From Dipteris shenzhenensis (lineage: Eukaryota; Polypodiophyta; Polypodiopsida; Gleicheniales): a DNA stretch of 64,000 nucleotides. The stretch's first letter is position 1, and each line of letters opens with the position of its first letter. Below, piece after piece: positions 33,438-43,574 of the stretch. Made by a program: the position numbers and the translations under genes. The stretch is taken from the NCBI GenBank assembly GCA_047967505.1, contig CM106541.1, one strand, 5' to 3'. Under the pieces are notes generated by a model that saw only the letters and a list, made by a program, of their open reading frames with translations, was not told where the DNA came from and ran no database searches.

Positions 33438-34226
33438 CTAGCCAAAAGCATAGAGCCCTTGTGAATTTTCCAACTCTGAAAGCCAGAAAGTGGTGTGAAA
33501 ACCAGCATCATCTAGCTGACCCACTGAAATAAGACTCTTGGTCAACTTAGGCACATGTCTCACATGTTTCAAGATAAATGCAGACCCATTTGCAAAAGAA
33601 AACTTTATGTCACCTACTCCCACTATGTCACATGCATAGTCATTTCCAAGATGCACACAACCTGTCTTTCCACTGTCATAAGTGGAGAACCATTCCCTAT
33701 GGGGAGTAACATGGAATGAAGCACCAGAATCCAAAATCCAATCCTGGGAATATGCATCATCTGAAGTGGTAAGCAACTCTGTAGATAAACTAGACATGAA
33801 GAGAACGTCATTGTCACTATCATGTGTGACTGCATTGATCTCCTCGATCTTCACTTTTCCTTTGTCCTCCCTTGGACTCTCTTCCTTCTGATTTGCACCC
33901 CAATTTGCATTCTTTTTCTTATCCTTTTGCTCTCTTTTCAGCTTGTAGCAATCCTTTTTCATATGGCCCTTCTTGCCATAGTGGTAACACTCAATGTTCC
34001 GTGCCCTGGATTTGCTACGAGACTTCCCTCTTTCTTGGGACTTCCCCCTGAACTGTGATCTGCCCCTTTGCACATTTAAGGCCACATCTTGCTTGTTGCC
34101 GTCCATAGACTTCCGTCTAATCTCCTCGGCCAACAAGCTACCCACAACATCATCAAATTTCAGTACTCCACCAGGTGCAAAGTTACAGCTGTACGGAAGG
34201 TATCCCATGAGGATGGCAATGAACAT
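33438..34226 (-). pseudogene. gag-pol: Copia gag end, CCHC zinc knuckle and protease
   Basis: An RS-rich linker precedes the zinc knuckle CYHYGKKGHMKKDC (second Cys replaced by Tyr). Then comes the protease region DWILDSGASFHVTPHREWFS and VRHVPKLTKSLISVGQLDDA. The frame is open for 262 codons. A break separates it from the gag start at its right. Confidence 0.84.
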
Positions 34227-34668
34227 AAGAGAAATATTGCCTTAGTCTCTGCATCAAAATTCATCTTTTGAGCCTGAAGCTAGCTAAAAAGTGAGAAGCA
34301 ATGGAGACCCCTTCCTTCATCTGCAGCTCAAACAACCTCTTCATGAGGTAAACTTTATTAGAGGTAGTTTCTTTCTCATAAGTGGCACACAATTTCTTCC
34401 ACAAATCTTCCGTAGTCTGCTCATTTACTACTGTGAAATAAACTGACTCTGCAAGATGAAGTCTAATAGTAGACTTTGCTAATGCATCCAACTCATTCCA
34501 ATCATCCTCAGACATATTTGCAGGCTTAGCTTCAATCCCTGCCAAGGGTTTAATCTGCTTCTTTTGAATAAGCACATCCCTTATCTGTTCTTTCCACAAA
34601 GAAAAGTTTGTCCTATCAAACTTTTTAATGTTGAAAAACTCCTTTTCAGACATGGAAGAGGATGCCAT
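34227..34668 (-). pseudogene. gag: Copia gag N-terminal part
   Basis: MASSSMSEKEFFNIKKFDRT then NFSLWKEQIRDVLIQKKQIK and DLWKKLCATYEKETTSNKVY are typical of the copia Gag (UBN2-like) region. I place the start at 34668; the open frame extends a few codons further up. It ends near 34261 by frameshift before the zinc-knuckle frame. Confidence 0.83.
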
Positions 34669-36133
34669 GATGCAAATAAAGCAAAATCCCAAATGCTAGT
34701 GCCTATAAGAGAGAATCACACCAAATACCAAGTGCACCCCAAATATGTATGCCACAATAGATTGAAATATCACCAAAACTCAAAGCTCAAAGCATCAAAA
34801 GATGCAGCTGACTCATGTGCATGTACTATGCATCCATATGAGCAAATCTGGCCCAAAAGAAAATGCCAACTACAATGGCAATCCAAAATGCCAATAGGTG
34901 CCAGATGGCTCAAGCATAAACACCGTCCATGGGCATATGCATCAATAATATCTCATCCAAGAGAGCATAACACTATCAGTGCATCACCTGCAATGTGTCA
35001 AAGCTGTCCCTCAGCATAATATAGCATCCATGTGCAAAGCGTCCATAAAAATAGCATTCCATAAGGCAATCTGCGCTTATCAGCGCATCTAATAAGGATT
35101 GCAATGCATCCAAATGGCCTATAAATCATCCACTGCAACCCAATGCATACCACGAATGAGCGCACATGGCTCAAACTACAACCAAAGTGATCTGCATAAG
35201 GTATGCTCAAGAAATCATGGTCCCACGGAAAAGACCGCTACTGAAAATAGAACCTGAGATGCCTCAAAACATGGGCGCCATCTCGTAATCGGACTCAGCA
35301 AGAAAATCTGCAAATATCTCTCTTCTGCTAGAACTCCAAAATCCCAACCGATGAGTGAGAAATGGGAGTCAACACTTATCCACTGCCATGTGGCATAAAT
35401 CTAAGGTTTCAAAACCTTAGAATGAAAAATGCATAACAGAGAGACGAAATCGAATACACAAAGATCTATAACTCTGAAAATACTCCACCGAATCGTGCAA
35501 GAACTGATAGGTAGGGGTTTTTGGGCGTCCGAAATGCAATGGGACAGACGGTTTTGGAAACCGTGGTCTCAATCACTGGGTCCAACACACGGACTGAAAA
35601 ACGTTTTTGGAAATAGAGCTGTTTGTAAACTCCACCAGAGTGTGAATGATGAGCAACATAGAAGTTTTAGGACCTCCTGAGTCCACCGAAACTGACAGAT
35701 CTGCAAATGGTTGCTCCAAACTTGAGTTCCAACACCCGAGCAGAAAAATGCGGAAACTGACACAGTGAGTCAGAAATCCAATGAAATGATCCCAGATTCA
35801 AGAATGAAGGTGTTTCCAAGCTCCTGAAGTGAAATGGACGCCAAAATCAAGTAATAGTTGCCTCTACAAATCAATACGGAGTCTTTGTCATTGACTCGTC
35901 ATCGAATGGAACAGGGAAAAGCTCAAAAAATGATTTTTTTTTGGGAAAACACTTAACAGGCTCTCAAAACCACTTCGCAAAACCGAAGTGACTTTTCCAA
36001 AAGGTTCCTCCAATGTCTCTGCACACTCGGATGCAAGTAAAGTCACCCACAAATCTTTCCACAGAGCTTCTCCTTCCTCCCACAGAGCTGCTGAGCTTCC
36101 AGGCATTCACGCGCGCTCAGCTAGATCACCCGG

Positions 36134-36145
36134 GCTCTGATACCA
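36134..36145 (-). other. Primer binding site of the minus-strand copia element
   Basis: The minus strand reads TGGTATCAGAGC, a perfect initiator-Met tRNA site, two bases from the LTR end. Confidence 0.85.
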
Positions 36146-36147
36146 GT

Positions 36148-36313
36148 TGAGAGTGCTCTCAACGGAAGCAAGAACGGAAGAGGGAGAGAGAGAAACAGAG
36201 AGCCACACAAGTTTTGGTGGGTGCAGAATACCCTTATCTTCTGTTTTATTCATATATGCATTTGAGTATTATACATAACCGAGGTAAAGGGATAGTGACC
36301 TTTAACCCCCACA
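36148..36313 (-). repeat. 166-bp LTR of the minus-strand copia element
   Basis: On the minus strand it starts TGTGGGGGTTAAAGGTCACT and ends GAGAGCACTCTCA, with TG...CA ends. It contains ACCTCGGTTATGTATAATAC and a (CT)n-rich segment. The LTR at 63557-63848 is homologous but longer. Confidence 0.82.
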
Positions 36314-37186
36314 GTTACTTTGTAATATAGACTTTATTGGTTACTTTGCTAATAAAATTAATGGTGAGCTGATAAATGTACTAGTGTTCTTACATGGTAT
36401 TGGTGCTGTTAAATGGTACTGGTGTTTGCTAATAAAAGTACTAGGTGAGCCATTGTTTTAACTAGTGCATAAATAGCCAATGTTGATGCAATAAAATATA
36501 TGGTTCTTTTTTATATGTTATCTTTTATGGTATTTTTTGCTCAACCATACAGTACCAATTTTGGTTCTGGATAAAATAATACTAACTGCTAGTCAGGTCT
36601 AAGCTAAGGAATCATGTGTCATGTCTGTTATGGTGCTCATACAATTGGCTATTTTTGACTGGCATTACAGATCCATCAATGTGTAATAGAGCTGTACACT
36701 CTTCTGCTCTAGAGCTACATGATGGAATTGCAAAAAGGGCTGATAACATCTTTAGAGACCTTATAGATGCAAGGTACAGCGCAAGGTACAGCCTAGAAGA
36801 AATAGCAACTTTGGATGTCCGAGACGACAGTCCCTCGGGTCGGCTATACTAACGAGGATGCTGAGGAAGAAGGGCCAAAAACTCCTACGTTCTAAGGTCG
36901 TTCCTTCCTAGAACATAGTATATTGGGATGTGTGGAGTGCATCACCGTAGAGTTGCTATATGTATCCAAACCTGACTGGGTTGTATATTGGGGTCTATAA
37001 AGTGCAGCGCAAAGCTATTGTATCCAAGTCGTTTGGGCTCCGTAATGTCATATGATTGCTTCTATATGTCTCATTATGATTTTATATGGCACCTTCTGAT
37101 TTTGTATGGCTCATTTTGAATGATAAGTGCAATATATTAAAAAGAGGAACAACATTACAAAAATATAATATGACAGTAGTACAATG

Positions 37187-37188
<2 letters not shown>
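36314..37188. other. AT-rich flank with one possible coding exon
   Basis: The DNA carries scattered AGTAC/TACTAG motifs like those of the 37-41 kb element. At 36671-36852 (plus) a possible last exon follows the acceptor TGGCATTACAG and reads DPSMCNRAVHSSALELHDGI then RDLIDARYSARYSLEEIATL before a stop. I do not recognise it, and no donor partner was identified. Confidence 0.3.
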
Positions 37189-37248
<60 letters not shown>

Positions 37249-37347
37249 GACAGCAGATGTGCTACTTAAGATAGTACTACATAGTATCACATAGTATTAA
37301 CCAAAGAGTACTAAGTAGTATGACATGACAGTAGTACAATGGTTCTG

Positions 37348-37400
<53 letters not shown>

Positions 37401-37430
37401 ATGTATATATATATATATATCAATCTCTCT
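37189..37430. repeat. Two CT microsatellites in TAGTAC-rich DNA
   Basis: (CT)n occupies 37189-37244 and again about 37347-37391, followed by a short ATCT/AT run. Each is preceded by the same text TGACAGTAGTACAATGGTTC and followed by CAGATGxGxTACTTAAGATAGTA, so the pair is a tandem duplication of about 155 bp. Confidence 0.85.
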
Positions 37431-38085
37431 ATCTCTTAATTAATAGCAGATGAGTTACTTAAGATAGTAGTACATAGTACTAAATAGTACTAAACCAAAT
37501 AGTAATAAGTAGTATGATATGACAGTAGAATAGACTTAATATGAACTACAAAAATTACTACAATAGTACACAATCACTAAAAAATAGGGCTAATAGTATG
37601 ATATGACAACAGTACCTAAACAGTAATAATATAATAGTACACAATTAAAACTAATAGTACTAAAAATTGTTAAAGTTCCTCACTGCAGAGCATCCCCGAG
37701 AGAAACAAATAAGTCATGTTGTGAAAAGATATGTTTGCTAGCTCCACTATCACTACACTTGCACAATTTTTGGATTCCTTTTCTTTACCAATAGATGCAT
37801 ATTCATTTGTCCCATTTAAACACTTGATTTTAAACATTAGTCCCATTTGTCCCATATTCACTTGGCATGGAAACACTCCCATTTAATCAATGTACCAAAA
37901 AAAAACACACTTAACTTTTCAAAATTTTTTGTGAAGACAAGATGCCTTTGTATTACAAAAAGCAACCCCCAAAGGGGCACCTAAAAATACAAAACGCGCA
38001 CAAAAATATGTAAGAGCCATTGCAAAAATACATGCTCAGCAACAGTTTATAGAGAAATGTTTGCCAAGATTCATTCATGCACCTC

Positions 38086-39279
38086 CTAGGGTACATGATA
38101 TACCGTTCTCTGACCTTTAACCTTGTGCTTTGCTTGCAATATTTGAAACTTTATTGCCAACACTACATCAGCATGCACTATAGCAGGAGGTGCATCTTTT
38201 AGTAATGCATAACTGCTTTTGCATTTTGGGATTTTTGCATAAAATATTCCAGAAACCCCTTGATCCCCAATGTTCAAGACTAATTTACCCCAGCCATCCG
38301 TCTCTTGCTCTATGAGGATTGTTTTTTATTTTGAGCATAGCACCATATAATAGTCCTCATTATCTTCATTTGTAGGGGACCGTAGTACTACAAAATGGTC
38401 ACCCATCTGAAGCATGTCAGCCAATTGGTCTCTATCCATCGCATATGTTACCAATTCCTTCTCCATGTTTGATGCAGTCTGTCCATTGATGCTGTTCAAG
38501 GTCCATGGACTTGCATGAGATAAATTGGTGCACTTATCCCATGTTTCATCCATGCAGAATTAACAAAATCATGACAAATGTCTAAACAAGGCTTGTGTGG
38601 GATCTTTGTTACTAAAACACAATATGAAGTGTGTTGAACGACTTCCTTTGATGGTCTGGCAGTTCCATGCTTTAGACCTATCAACATCACCAACCTTTAC
38701 TTCTATAAAGAGCCTTTGTTTAGAATCATCTCCCATCTTCCATGCCAACCATTCCACAACATCGTGTGCATTTTGTAGCTTTGCACCATTTACATCCAAT
38801 TGCTCACTGGTTAGTGCACGCTTTATGACTGCACCAGTCCCATCATGTTCTCCCTTGCCATGACCGCTCCCAAAAAAGTTCCACATCATCCAAATGCCAG
38901 TCAAAGAGCGATATGTAGCATAACAAACAACAAATATATTGCATTTTAAAATATGTAACATCTTCAACGTGATGTAGAAAATAAGGGGGCAGTGTCCAAT
39001 GTCTTACCTTGCAACAAAGTAAAATGGGCAAGCAACCTTGAACTGAGATGCTGCCCCATCTGACCAAACCCAGTGTCTTTTAAACTTCAAGCCTTTAGAC
39101 ACCAACCATTGATGGTGGAGCATAAAGCAATGCTGCACAAATAGTGTGTCATGTTCTTTGTCATCTAAAATGTAAAAGATGGATTGCTTTTTTATCTCGC
39201 TCGTCTCCTTCCAATAGCAAATATGAACCAAGATGGTCACTTGGTCATTAGCCATCATTATTTTTCTAAGTTCTATCAC
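38086..39279 (-). pseudogene. Transposase-like C-terminal half (SDGAASQFK / SGHGKG family)
   Basis: On the minus strand: IFYILDDKEHDTLFVQHCFM, then RHWVWSDGAASQFKVACPFY, FVARYRSLTGIWMMWNFFGS, GSGHGKGEHDGTGAVIKRAL, later DYYMVLCSK and GDQGVSGIFYAKIPKC, YALLKDAPPAIVHADVVLAI. The SDGxxSQFK and SGHGKGxxDGxGAxxK motifs belong to an uncharacterised transposase-like family common in animal genomes; I know it only from those motifs. Frames switch near 38970, 38570 and 38300, so it is broken. A matching N-terminal part lies at 40387-41061. Confidence 0.66.
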
Positions 39280-39289
39280 TCAATTATTG

Positions 39290-40450
39290 TCTTAGCTATT
39301 ACTAGTAGTGCCAAATATGAGTAAGTGCTAGATAGTACTAAATGCTAAATAGTACTAGGTGCTAAGTATTATTGTTGTAAATTCTAGATAGTACTAAATA
39401 GTAAATGCTAGATAGTACTAAATATGTTTACATAGTACTAAGTGCTAAATATTTTACTAAATGCTAGATAGTACTAAGTGTGAATATTACTAACTGCTAG
39501 TTTAGTACTATTAGTAAGTGATAATATTACTAAAGTGCTAGATAGTACTATTAGTAAGTGCTAATATTACTACGTGTTAGATAGTACTATTAGTACTAAA
39601 TATTAAGTGGTAATATTACCACTTAGTAAGTGCTAATATTACCAGTGCTGGATAGTACTAAACAGATAGTACTAATAAATAGGAAGTGTTAATATTAGTA
39701 AGTACTGGATAGCAAGTGCTAATATTACTAAATAGTAAATGCTTGATCTGTAGTACTATTAGTACTAAATAGCAAGTGCTAGATGGTAAGTGTGATATTA
39801 CTAAGTGCTATATAGTACTATTAGTATTGAATAGTAAGTGCTAATATTACTAAGCGTTAAGAATTATTGAGTCCTAAATAGTACTTACTCAGTGCTAAAT
39901 GTTACTAAGTGCTACATAGTACTAAATAGTGCTGTAATACTGTAAAATAATACTAAATAGAACTAATAGTAGTAATAGCATAGTTAAGGCAAGGAAGAGA
40001 ACAATATCTAAACAGTAATGTATAGTACTAGTAGTAGGGTTAGTGCAAGGGATACTACTAGATAGTACTAAATAGAACTAGTAGCAGGGTTAGTGCAAGG
40101 AGAGAATGATTACACTCGAAGTCCTTCTCTAATACAAACAATTTCAACTACTAATTAACACTAAATAGTACTATTTAGTCAACGAGTATTCTATTCAGTC
40201 ATAATAACTGACTTGAAAGAGCAAACAATACTATTTTGTCCTATCTTTATTCCTAGGATTGATTTCTAAAATATGGTCTATACTATAAACGTATTAAGTC
40301 CCCAGTGTAGTATTTAGTACTGTGATTCTATGATTTAATGCTAAATTTGCTTCATATAGAGTCTGTTACAGTGTTAAATGTTAGCTTTAACATCTGAACA
40401 ATACTAATATTACCCCTAATAGTACTAAATAATTGTAAAGAGTACCAAAT
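39290..40450. repeat. TAGTACTA palindrome-dense block
   Basis: About 20 copies of TAGTAC, mostly inside the self-complementary octamer TAGTACTA, lie within about 870 bp (39330-40200), with linking words such as AAGTGCTAATATTACTA and ATGCTAGATAGTACTA. The block lies between the two coding halves of the transposase-like relic and replaces the expected middle (Cys-rich) coding part. Weaker copies of the motif are spread from 36.3 to 41.7 kb. Confidence 0.88.
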
Positions 40451-41061
40451 AATAGTGTGTAACTTGGGCTTCGTTGAAAGGAGAAAGATGCACCTCTGCA
40501 CGAGCTCCAAGAAATGGGTGGGATGTATTGCATACTTTTTTGGACCAAGCCTATGCCTACAAACATCCTTCTTGTTTGGGGAAACTCTGGTGTTGCAGTC
40601 TTTCCAAAACTGGACAACACATTGAAGACAACACATTGAACAACCTCACAACTTAAGGAATCATGTCTAAGCTTTCGATCTCCATCTGTGCATTTGAAGG
40701 AAGCTTGTTTTATGTCCACGTGATGTTTCTTTAGATTTCGTGCTTGAATTCCAAGGGCTTTAGCTACTTTGCTATCACTATATTTTTTAAATGCTAAAGT
40801 GTTAGCAATCATGTGGAGAGCTACTCTCTTTGGAGCTAACTTATTAGCACTTTCTACTCTTTTCACAAGACTCAATGATGTCTTTAGATTATCCACTATT
40901 GCCATTGATATGGACTGGCTTTGAAAATTTGTCTCATTGACAACCTCTTGCATATCTAAATGTTTTATCATCTTAAACAAAATGTCAGCCTTCGTTCTCA
41001 AGTCCAAGTTCTTTGTGGTATGCTTGAAATGTCGCACAACTATTAATGTCAAGTGTCTCAT
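40387..41061 (-). pseudogene. Transposase-like N-terminal half
   Basis: The minus strand reads MRHLTLIVVRHFKHTTKNLD, then FKKYSDSKVAKALGIQARNL, KKHHVDIKQASFKCTDGDRK and, after a frame switch, NTRVSPNKKDVCRHRLGPKK and YAIHPTHFLE. In the same family this region precedes the RNase H-like core. Frame switches near 40640 and 40520 mark it as broken. The part joining it to 39279 is missing. Confidence 0.6.
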
Positions 41062-41224
41062 GTTCCTTTTGGAGCAATGCTATGGCAGTGCATTGAGCGA
41101 GTTCCCTTGGCACTTCTAGTGTGGAGTTCTCCATCCTACGCACAACCGTATTTCAATGGTAAATCATAAATTAATGAACGACACAAGAAGACAATACATC
41201 AAAACATGCATGCTCAATCTTACT

Positions 41225-41650
41225 GTACGAGAAAGTCATCCTGAGAGAGAGAGAGAGAAAGAAAGAGAGAGAGCTCTAGAGAGAGAGAGCTGTAGAATCA
41301 CTCAAACATAACTGGTTTTTGCGCCAAAGAGAACATACGGTCCAAAGTGCGAGGGCTTGAATGAGAGAGAAGGGGAGAGCCAGTTTGCACAGAGAATGGA
41401 GAGAGCCGGGGAGAGAGAGAGAGCAATGGACCTCTAGTGAAGATGAGCGGAGATAATTGCAAGGATAGAGATAGGACTCCACGAGAGAGAAGAGAGTCGA
41501 CTGTCACTGGTTTCAAACATGTGTGAGTGATTCCACGAGAGAGAAGAGAGTCAAATGAGAGTAAATTGCCAATTGTGGATTCCTTGATGTGTGGGGAAAT
41601 CATCCTCGATTGAGAGTGGATTGCAGATTGTAGATCGTGGACTCCTCGAT
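41225..41650. repeat. GAGAGA-rich block with short repeats
   Basis: (GA)n tracts at 41241-41290 and 41410-41430. Two copies of ATTCCACGAGAGAGAAGAGAGTC-like sequence lie at about 41475 and 41530. Two copies of GAGTGGATTGCAGATTG/GAGTAAATTGCCAATTG follow, with CCTTGATGTGTGGGGAAATC and CCTCGATATGTGGAAATC. No gene was seen; the serine/leucine-rich minus frame is a composition effect. Confidence 0.6.
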
Positions 41651-42416
41651 ATGTGGAAATCTAATCCAACTGTCAGCGCCTTTTAGTACACAATTTAGTA
41701 CTATATCTATGCTAGAACCTTTGCCAAAAAGAGTACTTTTTTAGACACCGTAACATGCTTTCACCCCTCTATGGCTTTTCCTAAATGTCATGCACTAGTT
41801 GGGAGATCCCTTGAATTCAATCTTTAAAATGCATTGGTTTGAACATTTCCTAGGCATCTTGTTTGGAAACTGAACAAAGAGGTGGGAAAGTAGCGGGTTC
41901 ACTTTCCTAAAAGACATTTTGCATTTAGGCATGGCTTTAAGAGTTGAATTTATTATTGGCCATTGCAGAGTCAGTGAAAGAGAATTGACCTTCATTGACT
42001 AAAGGGTAGGCTATCTTGATAACCATCCTCAGCTACAATGAATGTATAAGTGTGAGATTGTGAAGCCGCACTACATCCACTGTCAAGAACCATGTCCATA
42101 TGTATGTGGATCTCAGAAGTCTTGGCCTCGTGTGGCAACTCTCTAAGATCGAATCATCAAGGGATAGCCAATGTGGAATAAGATACTTAAGCATTACACC
42201 ATAGGTCTAGTTTTTTTTCCTTTTTTTTTTGCAAGAACTAAAATTGATTAAAAAGAAATTTGTACAACATGAGCACAAGGAATCAAGGAAATCCTGATAT
42301 CAAGATATAGACGGATGGATGCATGCACCACTCATCATGAAGCATGCTCGTAGTTACATGCCATGAGTTCTTTTAGGCCATTCATATGGCTACTCTATGG
42401 CCAAGATTTATACGTA
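41651..42416. other. Unassigned intergenic DNA
   Basis: I see no convincing coding sequence or RNA gene here. TAGTAC motifs fade out at about 41720. Confidence 0.5.
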
Positions 42417-42452
42417 CTCTCTCTCTCTCTCTCACTTTTTTTTTTTTTGAAA

Positions 42453-42487
<35 letters not shown>

Positions 42488-42540
42488 ATATAAGCACATC
42501 TTGGGCTGTGCAAACATTCTCTCTCTCTCTCTCTCTCTTG
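42417..42540. repeat. CT and CA microsatellites
   Basis: (CT)n at 42417-42433, poly-T, (CT)n at 42454-42470 running into (CA)n to 42488, and (CT)n at 42520-42538, about 300 bp downstream (3' side) of the germin-like gene. Confidence 0.9.
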
Positions 42541-42827
42541 TTCGTAAGCTGATCTGATGGAACTGCTTGGAGTTATGTGCAACCTTATTGTCTCTTGTAT
42601 TCTGTGAGATGACTGTAGATGCAGTATGCTGCGAACATGCCCAAGCTTCCGCATGTTGCATTTCTATCAATTCATGCGAACCCATTAAAAGGTCATACCT
42701 TTACTCAAGACTTTTATCCAACCCGCTCGAGCGTAAAATGTAATACTCAAGAATTCTATTGAAACAAGAAGATGAAACATAAACCAGGTCCAACTATGGC
42801 TACTCTTACATATATCACACTCTGACT

Positions 42828-43487
42828 CTACCCTCCAAAAGCCTTTTTAATTGCCTCCACTTCTTGCTGTGATATGGAGAAAGTTTTCTGGAGAACTATA
42901 TCAGGAATCCCCGGAGTAGAGCCGAACAGCGCACTTGCTACCAGAGAGAGGCCCGGGTTCTGGCTGTTTAGGGACGAGAAGGAAAGACCTGGCATCCCTC
43001 CTACATTTAGTTGGAAGTGCACAAGACCTCGTGGAAAGACAAACAGATCTCCAGCATAAATTGTGGTAGTAAAGAGTTTTCCAGTGGTGTCTATGAAGCC
43101 CACCAACTGCGCTCCTTCCACAGACAAAATAATCTCTGATGCTCGTGGGTGCACATGAGGAGGCACAAACCCACCCGTGGCGAAATCTATCCTTACCACG
43201 GTAAGACCTTGGGTGTTGAGACCAGGAAAGGTCGCCCCAGCAGCTATACTCAACCCTATCCCCAGGGCGTTAGAGACATTCGCAGCCTTTGCCACCAGGC
43301 TCGATTTGAAGTCGGCATAGGTCACAGAGGCCGGGTTCTTGCATGGAAGGCCATTGAGAAAGAGGTTCGTATTGCTAGTGTCACCAACGCAGAAGTCAAA
43401 GAGAGGGTCAGGATCAGCGGCGTAAATGGGACCTAAGGTTGCAGCTGAGATACAGAATATGAAGAGGAGACGCAAAATTCTCTTCAT
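42828..43487 (-). CDS. Germin-like protein (cupin, apoplastic)
   Basis: An intact single-exon frame of 219 residues, the normal length for the family. Residues 1-23 form a signal peptide (MKRILRLLFIFCISAATLG), so the protein is secreted. Cys33 and Cys49 match the conserved germin disulfide. Cupin motif 1 is GGFVPPHVHPRASEIILSVEG and keeps His111, His113 and Glu118; motif 2 is GDLFVFPRGLVHFQLN with His157. These four residues bind the metal (Mn) in germins. One N-glycosylation sequon (NVS, residues 70-72) is present. Family members act as oxalate oxidases, superoxide dismutases or cell wall proteins with no known activity, and the sequence does not decide which. The start is fixed by the signal peptide and a TATA box 81 bp upstream. 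It is the only conventional host gene in the window and has no nearby partner genes. Confidence 0.95.
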   Translation of the reverse strand: MKRILRLLFIFCISAATLGPIYAADPDPLFDFCVGDTSNTNLFLNGLPCKNPASVTYADFKSSLVAKAANVSNALGIGLSIAAGATFPGLNTQGLTVVRIDFATGGFVPPHVHPRASEIILSVEGAQLVGFIDTTGKLFTTTIYAGDLFVFPRGLVHFQLNVGGMPGLSFSSLNSQNPGLSLVASALFGSTPGIPDIVLQKTFSISQQEVEAIKKAFGG

Positions 43488-43567
43488 GATTATGCTGTAT
43501 GAGGGGCTTGAAGCTTGGATTCAGGAATCAGGATGTGTTGAGAACCCAGTGGTGGACGGATAGCTGA

Positions 43568-43574
43568 TTATATA
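43568..43574 (-). promoter_or_regulatory. TATA box of the germin-like gene
   Basis: The minus strand reads GGCTATATAATCAGC, with TATATAA 81 bp before the start codon at 43487. This predicts a leader of about 50 nt. Confidence 0.7.

Larger units (their letters stand above)
32715..36313 (-). mobile_element. Copia-type element, 3' part deleted (minus strand)
   Basis: Reading right to left: a 166-bp 5' LTR (36313-36148), a primer binding site, a 1.45-kb leader, gag, zinc knuckle, protease, pre-integrase and integrase, ending within integrase at about 32715. RT, RNase H and the 3' LTR are absent. The LTR is related to that of the element at the right window edge. Confidence 0.85.
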
